Shown here one piece after another: positions 33,901 through 45,900 of a stretch of 64,000 bases of DNA. Within the stretch, counting starts at the first letter, position 1. Every line of letters begins with the position of its first letter. The position numbers and the translations under genes were made by a program. This stretch comes from Anticarsia gemmatalis (taxonomy: Eukaryota; Arthropoda; Insecta; Lepidoptera; Erebidae), in assembly GCF_050436995.1 (NCBI RefSeq), contig NC_134765.1, positions 10,319,501 to 10,383,500 on the forward strand. The letters run 5' to 3'. The notes beneath the pieces are model-generated. The model ran no database searches, was not told the origin of the DNA, and was given only the letters and a program-made list of their open reading frames with translations.

Positions 33901-36900
33901 TTATTGTTTTGTGCGACGGAAAAATTACGGAAAACTTTCTATGCCAAGGACGAAGAACTGGGACTATATGTATATGGTCTTATACCATATTAGAGCCCGT
34001 ACTGCCATACTTATATCTATACTTATGTATTAGTATCTGTTGTAAATGAGAACGTAGGGTAGTGTTTGACACGTTTTCGCGGCTAAATCGATATTTTTTT
34101 AGGTTCAAACTAAAAAGTCAACCACGGTAAATTAAAATTGTAAAGGACTATGGGCGGAATCGTCCCCACCCATCAACAAAAATGAAATGTAGCTCAATTG
34201 ATATATCTTGGCAAGACGATATTTTTATACTATGGCGACATTGCCCAAATGCATGGGGTTCTCATAGTATCTTACGTTTAAACAAATATCTCGTTAACGT
34301 ATTATTGACGACTAATTCCAAAATACATGCTCATTTATTTATTAATTAGTGCACAGCGGCGGACGCCGCATGCACATAAAGATAGCTGGGTACAAAATAA
34401 CCCCCTCCCCCCGCTCTCCAACCCACGATTTTAGATCTGATCAGATTTTAATCTGCCAGCGCATCTGTTAGACAGCATTATAATTGACGAGTAAAAATAA
34501 TTATTGAAATATGAAATCAATAACATGGGTTAACCATATAATGGAAATGATATAAGTATATTCATATGAGAGTGCCTCTGTGGCGCGGTCGGTAGTATAT
34601 GCGACTGCGGTGCGAGAGGTCTCGGGTTCGAATCCTGGGTCGGGCCAAACAGTCTTTTCTGAGATTTTCTGTTAAGAATTTCCTAGAGATTGCCCGGAGT
34701 TAGGAAGTTGAGGTCGAAGACCTCCGTGCCTCGGAGAGCACGTAAAGCCGTCGGTCCTGCGCCTGACCTCTCACTGGTCGTGTCGGTTATCCGTCCCACC
34801 AAACTATGAGAGTGATGAAATAGAGAGTGTACCTGTGTATTGTGCACACACTTGGACACTATAAACAAAGTCCGGCACAGATGGCCAGTTTCAATGAAAC
34901 TGACCGCCGTAGCCGTATATCGGCTAGGAGGACATTATTATACATATGAGTTAGTACTGTAATATAACAATAATGTTAAAATAACTTACAAATGTAAAAT
35001 AAAAATATGTAATACGTTAAATAATAATTACAAATTGTTTTTTTTTTTAAATATATATTCCCACTGATTTATCAAAAACAAAGGATTTTAATTAAATAGG
35101 GGGCACTTTATGAACACGTTGGTATCAGTTCCATGTTTGTTGGTAGGTGGGGACGGAGCCCATACATTTTTGCCCATAGTCCTTTATCTTATAAGTATGT
35201 ACTTAGAGGTATATAAGTGTTTATCAGTTAAAATATTTGGTTACCATAGTACAAGCTCTGCTTAGTTTGGAATCAAATGAGTGAGTTGTCTAATAATAAA
35301 GCTTTTTCCCAATGTAGCCTATGTGAGACTCAGGTCTACAACTATATTTATACTAAATTCCATCAGAATCGGATCAATGGTTAAGTCTTGAAAGCGTAAC
35401 AAACTAACAGACACACTTACCCCCAGTTTCTAAGGTACATTTAGTGGTAGTTTATCTATTCAAACTGTCATGTTTAAATTACCTTAAACGCTATTGAATA
35501 GACAAACTAAAATTAAATTTACTTCAGAAACTTGGCATTAGACGTTAATAACTTTCGCTAAAACGTATATAAATTAAAGAAAAATCCGTGAAAAAGCACT
35601 ATTTGTTACTAAAATGCATTTAACATAATATATCTCCTTGCTACTACAACTTAGTGTCATATTGTATTCCCACACGAAACAAATATTTATGTGCTCCAAC
35701 AACAGTTGTGCCGTGTTCCAATATACTTGAGTCTATGATTTGTATGTTTGTAAAATTAGCATGAGGTGCTTATAACCAGTAGCTCTATGTTTACTAAACG
35801 ATCAGAAAGATAATTGGGGTAAGCAAAATTTGGGAGTTTAAACTAGATTTAAAATGTTCTGTTTTGGTTTCGTGAAGAAGTCAATTTATAACGTGACTGT
35901 CCGACTGCTAAGCACGGGCGTCCTTCTGTGATGAAATAACAGCTAGGCTTCGAGGCTTCGAGGCCTTTAATCTATACTAATATTATAAAGCTGAAGAGTT
36001 TTTTTGAACGCGCTAATCTCAAGAACTACTGGTCCGATTTGAAAAAATCTTTCAGTGTTAGATAGAATCTTTATTGAGGAAGGTTATAAGCTATATATCA
36101 TCACAATACGACCAATAGGAGTAGAGTACCAGTAAAAATTGTTACCAAAACGGGGAAAATTTTGACCCATTCTCTCTTATGTGACGCAAGCAAAATTGCG
36201 CTAGTCAGCTGGTCTCAATTTTACGTTTAATTGCTTTAAAAACTGATAACTACTAAACAACTTATAGATCATTTTGTGAGATATTCGGTATGTTTTTTTG
36301 CCTAGCGTAGGAAAATCAGAGCCTAACTCTCGCTATTTGACGGAGACTCGAGGAGTGAGTGGGACAGTAAAACAGTTTTTTTTTCTGTTAATTCTTGACC
36401 GTTTTTTTATGAAACTTTGCATCCGTAAGATTTCTGCAACAGTTTCCGAAGGAAAGCAACCGGGTGGACTCAAGGCGGGCTAAAGGGTCACCCTCTTTCG
36501 TGACAAGTGGTGACCCGAGCTAAGTAATTCCGTAATAAATGATCTTTTCTTTAATACCTTACCCACAATACGAAGTACAATAGAAAATCATTTCAAACTT
36601 AACCAAAATATACCTTTTTTTTATTATTATCGAGGGGGAAATCTTCTGTAAGATACCCGACTTTCATAAGTACTGAAAGTCGTGTTATGTCGGATTCCTA
36701 CCGACTAAAACCACCCTCGACCAGCCAACGGCACTAATCAGGGAAACTTTGGTACCGCTGAATGCTATCCAAAGTTTTCCTATGTACCTTGCTGAAAAGC
36801 ACACCTCTTGTGAAATCAATCACCACAAACCAAAATATACCTAGCGTTAAATTGCTACGGCTGTCAAAGGCTACACATTATGTTATTGTATATCATGGCC

Positions 36901-39900
36901 AATTCTTGCTCGAGTCATTGTGACTATGTCCTTTACCACCGATGGGGCGTGCAATGACGTACACACACACACACACACACGCGCACACACACGCTCCAAT
37001 CAATGGGTTTGTTGAATCGATAGCATTGCCAAGAGATGGCCACAAATTATAGATTTTTGATACAACTGCCTAGATACTTGTTGTTGTTAATCTTATCAGT
37101 TTCACTTGTATATTGTTTTGATTATAATGTTGGAGATAAAATTCGCTTTAAATTAAAGTCAAAAAATGAAATAATTTATAAATTTTGGTTTATTTTAGCT
37201 AGTCTGAGTGGATTCTATCATGCATTTCAATCTCCTATTTAAGGCCTAGTTATTATTTCATCCCCTATTTAAGGCCTAATTAGGGGTTAATTTTTGAATA
37301 AAACATCAGCCTTGTTAGAATTCATACCTTAAACTACCACCATTAAAACAGTTATTAAAATCGGTCCAGTAGTTTATGCGTAAAAGCCGTATAGACACAG
37401 ACAGACTTTATGCCTTTCCAAAGTATTTAAAATATGGAAGCATACTTCCTTTCCATAGAATCAAAATAGAACTGGTACCATAAACAATTCGATATTCTCT
37501 ATTGCACTTAGATTAATAAACTAGTACTAAAATAGTTCCTGAAAGCATGCAACTGAATAGTTTTCATATCGATTTTAACAATAACATGAAAATACACTGA
37601 ATTTTCTACATTTGATTTGACTATTATAGATACTATTGAATAAAATTGCAGATACGGGTGTATCTTTTTATACTGTGGCGTAGAAAAAAATACACGTGTA
37701 CAATTAAAAGAAGGTTTGTTGTGATTTTTTTTTATTTATATCTTTGAACATAATCATAATCATTTATTTGCCAGAAATGTGGTAATAACAATGATATTAA
37801 AAACAATTTATAGGAGCAGTACACATTTCGCCATAACATTACAGAATGCAAATATTAATAACTAGCTGACCCGCGCAACTTCGCTTGTGTTACATAAGCG
37901 TAAAAAATTTTCCCCGTTTTTGTAACATTTTCCACTGGTACTCTGCTCCTATTGGTAGCCCCAACTAGCACACAAGCTGCTTATACAGTCGTTATACAGC
38001 CTGATAGTTGTATAAGAGTCGTTCAAATGCTGTACAATTCTCTATAAGTTGTATACTAGCTATTTAAAAAACCCTTTAACAGCTAGGCGGGACAGTAGCC
38101 GTTTAGTAGGAAACTAATGACTTATAGTGATATATGAGCATGTAATTGCATCGCTAGACAGCCTAGGGAAGTATAACTGAGTTAATGGAATCTTCTATAA
38201 CACCGTTAACTGTATAAGGGGACTTTAGGAGATAAAGGAGTTTAAACGGAGTTATGCGTTGCGCTTATAGCGCTCAAGAGCGTAAATAAGCTTTTTGTAA
38301 TGCCTTAGGTTCTATAACAGATTTTTTTAGGGCTAGTGTATTACTCATCTATAAAAGAGTTGCGTAGGTCTTTAATAGCGCCTTGAGCGTTATATCAGAT
38401 ATTTATATGGCTTCTGTACGGCAAATAGATGTATAAGGTATCATTCGAAACATTTTTACAGCCATGGGGATTACAGAATGGAGAATGTTACTAGGTATGC
38501 CAAATCGCTTTAAATTTTGACACAGTATAGCCTGTGTGTATACATATAAACTAGTTTTTGTTTCAGTCAAAAATACCGAATAGTTTTGATTTTATAAGCA
38601 TTCAAAGTTTCGAAAAATATCGAGTCCCGCTAACGGCCGCGTGAGTGGTTGTGACGTCATACTACTACACTTGCGCCGCGCGGGCCGCGTCCCGCTTAGT
38701 ATTAAGTTGCCAGCCGTTGTTGTTGGTGTAATAACTTGCGCAGTATTTTGTTGTGTTTGCATCCGCTTATTACATTTATAGTGTAGTAATAGTAAATATT
38801 ATTCAATTAATAAAATGGATGAAGGATTTGAAAAAGGGCAATCGGATAATCTACCTAAAATAGATGAAAATAATGTTTGCGCATTATTTATCAACAAATA
38901 GAGATTTTGTTGCCTCCGGAATCCTTTTTATTATTATAAATACGAAAGTTTGTGAAAATGTATGCATGTATGTATACATACTATTGTATTATATGTATAC
39001 TATTTATTTATTTGTACTATTTACTCCGTACGTTTGGCGCAGTGGTTTAAGCGGTCACCTCGCCGCAATAACCGTAGCGCCGCGTATGGAGGTTTTGAAT
39101 CCCATCCGGGACAAATCTTTGTGTGATGCGCACGAGTATTTGTTCTGGTTGTCAATTTATCTATATATTGAGAAGTATATGAGTATGTTTATCAGTTATT
39201 TGGTTACCATTGTACAAGCTCTGCTTAGTTTGGAATCAAATGACCGTGTGTGATTTGTCCAGCAATATTTAATATTTAATTAAATATTTAATGTATGTAT
39301 ATAGGTATGTATGTATATATGTATGTACGTATGTATGGATGTTTGTATGTATGTATGGATGTTTGTTACTCTTTCACGCAAATGTGACTGAACCGATTAC
39401 GATGACATTTGGTATATAGGTAGCTGAAGGCCCAGAATAACACATAGGCTACTTTTTATCCCGGAGTTCCCGAGGGATCGGGATTTACACGGGAAGGGTT
39501 TCCATGGAGACGAAGTCGCGGGCGGCCTCTAGTATATTATACATATTTGTAATATCTATACTAGAATATTAGAAAGCTGAAGAGTTTGTTTGTTTGAACG
39601 CGCTAATCTCAGGAACTATTGGTCCAATTTAAAAAAAAACTTTCACTGTTAGCTAGTCCATTTATCGAGGAAGGCTATAGGCTATATATCATCACGCTAC
39701 AACCAATAGGAGCAGAGTATTAATAAAAAATGTTACAGAAACGGGGGAAATTTTGACCCATTCTCTTTTATGTGACGCAAGCGAAGTTGCGCGAGTCAGC
39801 TAATGTTAGATATTCACGATCACGCATATTATAAAGAAACAATTTTTAATCGGAATAATCGCGTACCTACTTATTGATCTTACATTTTTCCTGCCACTGT

Positions 39901-42900
39901 AAAAACAATAAATTCGCGATCAATCCGGTTAGAAATTGTTTCATTATAAGATAAATTTAATTATTATTACTTATATACTTACCTACATAAAATTTTATTA
40001 CATTTAGGCACAACGTATGATTTCCTAGTATTTGAATTGAACATTTTTAAAAGTATTTAGGTATAATTTCAACGCACCGAGCGCGCGACCGCAAGCGGAC
40101 TGTGTGAGCCAGACTGAGCGTAGTGTAGAGTGACGTCACACCGTCCCCGAGAGCAAGAATCGTGCGGTTACAACTTGTTTTACTTATAAATCGGAAACTA
40201 ATTGAGATATCGAAGTAATTCTTTCACTAGTATTTTTTATTTTTAACAAAGAATAAGGAGGGCTAAAAATCAAAATTTGTTAACATTCTCCATTATGTTA
40301 AGCACCTAAAGCGCTATAACCGAGTAATATACCTTTATACTAAAGCTTAAAATTATTATCATAATATATTTACATAGATGCAGTGGTGGTTCAGTCTGTC
40401 AACTGTTTTTAAAGAATAAATAAAATAAAATAAAATAAAATAAAATAAAATAAAATAAAATAAAATAAAATAAAATAAAATAAAATAAAATAAAATAAAA
40501 TAAAATAAAATAAAATAAAATAAAATAAAATAAAATAAAATAAAATAAAATAAAATAAAATAAAATAAAATAAAATAAAATAAAATAAAATAAAATAAAA
40601 TAAAATAAAATAAAATAAAATAAAATAAAATAAAATAAAATAAAATAAAATAAAATAAAATAAAATAAAATAAAATAAAATAAAATAAAATAAAATAAAA
40701 TAAAATAAAATAAAATAAAATAAAATAAAATAAAATAAAATAAAATAAAATAAAATAAAATAAAATAAAATAAAATAAAATAAAATAAAATAAAATAAAA
40801 TAAAATAAAATAAAATAAAATAAAATAAAATAAAATAAAATAAAATAAAAACATTTTCAAACTATTTTAATATTCAACGACTGACCCCTAAAAGTACGAG
40901 TAAAATGCTGGTGTGCGACCAAAACAGTTATATTGAAGCACTCCTATGCCACAACTGCAGAACCTTGAGGTCTACAACAGCAAACACTAGAGCCTTTGTA
41001 CAGCTTAAGGCGCTAGAGCAGATGTAACCAACTCTGAGAGCTGCTTGATCGAGACGCCATTATAGCATTTGGTAAACATATTTTTTGAGGTTATTACGAT
41101 CTTTTGAAGATCATATAAATCTATAGCCTGGTAACGTTAACATAATTAAAATCATTTTTATTACCTATAACCCTAATTAAATTATCGGTAACCCTCAAAG
41201 TCTTATTTATGTTCAAAATACAATTTCCAAATCCACATATCTATATAATTTTTGCACTTAAAACTGAATATTTTGAGGGCGCATGAAAATATTGACGATA
41301 ATATACATATATATTGACAGCAAACTGGAACTCGCACTTTCATATCACGTACACAAAGAAATAAAAGCGATAGACTACTTGTTATTTTAGTAATCCAATC
41401 CGTAAAAATAAAATGTCTCCTCATTTGTCACTGATGATTCATTTTAAAAAAAATATATTTAGTTTACACCATAATAAACCGACTATATTACTAATTTAGA
41501 GCGTTAGCATTTATAACCGTTACACAGTAGCGCTAAAATAAGGTAAAGGTGGTATAATCGCGCTGCAAGAGCTTTTTCGAACGCTCGTGGCGCTAACCAC
41601 CTCTGTACAACAGCTGGTAAGCGCCACGAAGCTGCGAAAAAGCTCTTGTAGCGCGATTATACCACCTTCATCTTATTTTAGCGCTCCTGTATTACTACTA
41701 TACTACGTACTATTATAATTACTATTTACGACCACTGTACATCCAATGTCGAGCTATAAGCTGGACAGTATGGGCCTATTTGACGCTACAAGAGATCTGT
41801 AGCCGCTTATAGAACCACTATACTTCTTACTAAGGAGCCTAAGGCGTTATAAAAAACCTTTAACCGGCCATTGTGCAGCTTGTTATAGCGCTTGTGTGCT
41901 AGTTGGGAGTAGCGTGATGATATATGGCCTATAACCTTCCTCGATAAATGGACTACCTAACACTGCAAGAATTTTTTAAATCGGACCAGTAGTTCCTGAG
42001 ATTAGCGCGTTCAAACAAACAAACAAACTCTTCAGCTTTATAATATTATAGTATAGATAGGAATCATATTCAAATAATAAAATTAACAATTAGACATCAC
42101 AGTGAAACACAAAAGCTTCAGTTTTGTTTTATTTTATTTTGATGAGATTAAACAAGGGATATCCAAGTAGTGCATAGTTTAAATTCGAATAACATTTCAT
42201 TTTTTAAATACAAAAACCCACTCACTATAATAGCTCTTGTATGGCAATTTTCACAATCATATTACTATAAAAATAATACAAGCCGTAAATGTAAACCGAA
42301 AGTGCAAGCTTTCTTAAATAATAAAAATATGTGTCTTGATTTGGAGGTTAAAGAAAATATCGCCAGAAAAATTCTAGTAAAAGAGTTATTTTTTAAAAAC
42401 GCAATTTTAAATAAAACTAATAAAAATAGTGCTCTGAGCTCTCATTAAACAACTATCCCGGATGCTGTAAAAAGTCTTCGGCTTATGAACCTAATGACAA
42501 ATCTAATGAAAACAAACCATTCAGTTATTCTCATTGAAAAAAACCTACTTAGATTTTTTTTCCTAGATTTTAGCTTGCAAAAAACGAACAATGACACGTG
42601 TTTGTATTAACCAATCAGTCATTCAACAACACAAATGTTCGACATCTGGTCATGCGCATCGTTATTTAACTATCTATGTACTATAGTATCTATAGCTATG
42701 TATCTATGTATACATGCACCGGGAGTGTCCCAGCCTCGTCACCGATTACTAAGAAATAATACCTATTACATCATTGTGTGAGTTTGAGGAAAAATATGCA
42801 GTTTTTTAATGATTTCCTTCTTTCAATCACTTTGTTTTGAACAAGAGTAAATATTTTTAGATTCTGTGTTGTTTTGTTTTGATATAATGATGTCCTAAAG

Positions 42901-45900
42901 CAAAGATCAGGTTGTATTTATCTTTTGTGAAACGCAAATACAGAAAAAAAGGCAATTGAAGGATTTATTCAGAGATAAAATAGTTAGTATAATGGTAAAA
43001 TTACAATTGATTAATTACTAGCTTATGGCTCTCCGCGACTTCAAAGAATATTATTTGTTAATCTAGGTTATAAAACTATTTATGTATCAAATCCGTTAAG
43101 CAGTTTTTCGTGAAAGAGTAACACACATACGATACATGCATTCTCACAAACTTTCGCGTTAATTATGTAAGAAGGATTACTTTTACTTTCTACTATTGTG
43201 AAAATTGATTTATTAATTTGATTTTTCGTAGTGTCTTGCGATGAGTATTACTGTTGACAAATATAATAATAAAACCAAGTTGCAATAAGCACTTTCAGTG
43301 ATACCCTTCCTAAACAATATACCACGTTTTTAGCAAACGGCAATTTAAAAGTTGCCAGAGTGAAAAATAACAGCAACACAACTACACATAATAGATATTA
43401 TCTACGTCGACCTTCGGAAGATCGCGTGAAGGCAACACTTTAGCACTTTTAAAAGTATTGGCACAAAGGTGGAATAGAGCCATAATTTCCGTTGCATGCT
43501 ATATCTGCACTATTGATACGAAAACTTTACCACGGAATGATACAAACAGCTCCATTGATTTACTATTTTTAATACTGCTTTGATTTAAAGGTCGCGTAAT
43601 GCGGATTTATTTTGTTTGCGCAGAATGTTTTTTGAAGGTCTTATAGGGTTCCGTACCCAAATGGTAAAAACAGGACCTTATTACTGAGACTTCGCTGTCT
43701 GTCACGTCTGTCACGAGGCTGTATCTCTTAAGCTATATATATAGACGAATTTTTTTTATGATATAATAATCAGAATAAAATAAATGTTAGAGGAAGCTCC
43801 CTGCAACGTACATATCGAACTCGCTCTTGGCCGGTTTTTATACTGTGGCGCTACCAACCCGCACTAGGCCAGCGTGGTGGGCTCACGCCCTTACCCTTAA
43901 TTAAGGCCTCGTGATTCTCAATTTAGAAGAAAATGCTTTCCCAGCAGTATGTATTAACTTATAATAAAATCTCTTTGGCTTCAAGAATCACAAATGAGTA
44001 CACGGTTCATTAGGTTTCTTTCAGTGAGCTCGTGAGGTACCCAAATATCGAGCTTTTTGTGTAGAGAAATATTTTATTGCAAGTTCGTACATACTATCAT
44101 GCGAAAACACTTTTTCCCTGACCTAATATTTCAGGATTGCGTACCTAACCAGCCAACCATTAAATTATATTTATAATTGTATGTTAGCAATCAATGTTAA
44201 TAGTATGAAACTTTACAACAGTATCTATACTTGAATGTAATCTTTTGATTACTACTTGATTTCAAGTGCTTAGTGCATACTATAATATATTATACTAGCT
44301 GACTCGCGCAACTTTGCTTGCGTCACATAAGAGAGAATGAGTAAAATTTTCCCCGTTTTTGTAACATTTTTTACTGGTACTCTGCCCCTTTTGGTCTTAG
44401 CGTGATGATTTATAGCCTTCCTCAATAAATGGGCTATCTAACACTGAGTAATTTTTCAAACCGGACCCGTAGTTCCTGAGATTAGCGTGTTCAAACAAAC
44501 AAACTCTTCAGCTTTATAATATTAGTATAGATTGTTGTATATTAACGTTATGACAGGTGGCATGCTTATCACGTTTTAGGCCTGAAATCGAAAATGATAA
44601 GGATATTATCTTGGGTATGATATTGAGTATTTGTAAGGAACTCTCTTAAAGCTCCTATAGTAGGTATCTTTATTAATAAACAATTATGTGCATCAAGGAT
44701 TTTAAGAAAATATATTCTCAATAAACAGAATAGCATTATGAGGTAACATACCAAACCAAACCGTACAGCGGACTAATCACGTATCTCAGTTGACAGCTAG
44801 TGTACGTAAAATTGATGGTCGCTATTCAGTACATTGCTGCTTTGACGTAGTGTTAATCACTGTGTTCTAAGAGATAACACAATGTAAAGCGTAGTGACTT
44901 TCAAATAGTTGTCAACTGAGATACGTGACCCCCGGGCAAACCTATTGCTACATATTTTTTACCGTATATACGTCTGAAAAGATAACTAGAGATAATTCCG
45001 TTAATATAAAGCTAGACGTGCAATTATAATCCAGACAACATATGATTGGATTTGGACTTTCTTGAAAAAACATATATCTTATTTTAACAACATAGGATAT
45101 GACGAAGTATTAAAAAATATGTCAAATGCCTAAAAGTCATATTGTATCTTTTCTTTATGCCTAAATTACTAAACCGATTTAAATGAGATTTTAAACAAAG
45201 ACAGTTTAAGACCCGAGAAAGAGCATACCTAGTCGGTCGCGGGCGACGTTCACGGGCGAAGTCGCGGGCAAGAGGTAGTATAGAATAATAAAGTAGTTAG
45301 CTTATAATTTGTTAGAAAATTACCGCATTGCTTGTAATTGTATGACCTAACAATATATCATTAGAAAATAATTTAATTTTTATCGATCAATCAATTTTGT
45401 GATATGTTTTCTACAATATCGTTGATGAAATTTCTATAAAACGCCGTATAATAATTCGAGTAGGTTTCTATTCTTGGTGATTAATCATTGAAATTGACAG
45501 TATGTCAACATTTGGTAGGTAATTGATTAGTTTCAATCGATAATTTTTGTTTACATAATTGGACAATTTGATTGTGAAGCGAAACTAACTTCGTAACTAG
45601 TATTTTTCATAACTTTTGATGGAAATACCTGTGTATAATTTTCAGTACGATGTATTGCCGATATGTTATATTTAGGGTCTTTCTAGTCTCGTCTTTTCTT
45701 ATTATCATTGCATTAGCTAAAATCAATATATCGGGAAGAAAACTAAAACTAAAAATGTTATCCTACTAATATTATAATTGAAAAAGTTTGTGAGAATGTA
45801 TGTATGTATGTTTGTTACTCTTTCACGCAAATACTACTAAACCCGTTACTATGAAATTTGGTATATAGATAGCTGAAGACCCAGAATAACACATAGGCTA

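Larger units (their letters stand above)
38465..40300. repeat. Diverged inverted arms inside the 3.95-kb element
   Basis: Left AATGGAGAATGTTAC (38473) and GTGACGTCATACTACTACAC (38651); right, inverted, AATGGAGAATGTTAAC (about 40295) and GTGACGTCACTCTACAC (about 40140). Both arms are GC-rich around a TGACGTCA palindrome. Confidence 0.6.
37959..41907. mobile_element. 3.95-kb TIR DNA transposon, class unresolved
   Basis: Ends CCCAACTAGCACACAAGC and its exact inverse, 18 bp, with GTAG adjacent on each side (target duplication uncertain). Subterminal blocks such as CCTAAGGCRTTA recur inverted. The interior holds two diverged inverted arms (about 38465-38690 and 40090-40300), a SINE and two Helitrons, a (TAAAA)n tract and a large hairpin. 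A possible first coding exon MDEGFEKGQSDNLPKIDENN begins at 38815 but is soon cut off. No transposase catalytic motif is seen, so it is probably non-autonomous. Confidence 0.75.
37862..42057 (-). mobile_element. Helitron H1 split by a 3.95-kb insertion
   Basis: The 3' part is 37862-37958 and the 5' part 41908-42057; joined they rebuild one normal H1 element across the ATTGGTAGTAGCGTG segment seen in the copy at 3460. Confidence 0.85.

Noticed and set aside
37036..37242. 68-codon frame with signal-peptide-like start
   Set aside because: AT-rich intron, no homologue recognised, no splice or upstream support; hydrophobic runs are common in T-rich frames.
38864..39253. 129-codon plus frame
   Set aside because: Runs through a Helitron head and a tRNA-derived SINE.
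40399..40860. 153-codon frame of repeating FILFY on the minus strand
   Set aside because: It is the translation of the (TAAAA)n microsatellite; pentanucleotides without stops stay open in a frame by arithmetic.
42170..42448. 92-codon Lys/Asn-rich frame
   Set aside because: Composition matches the surrounding AT-rich DNA; no motif. Length alone is not convincing.
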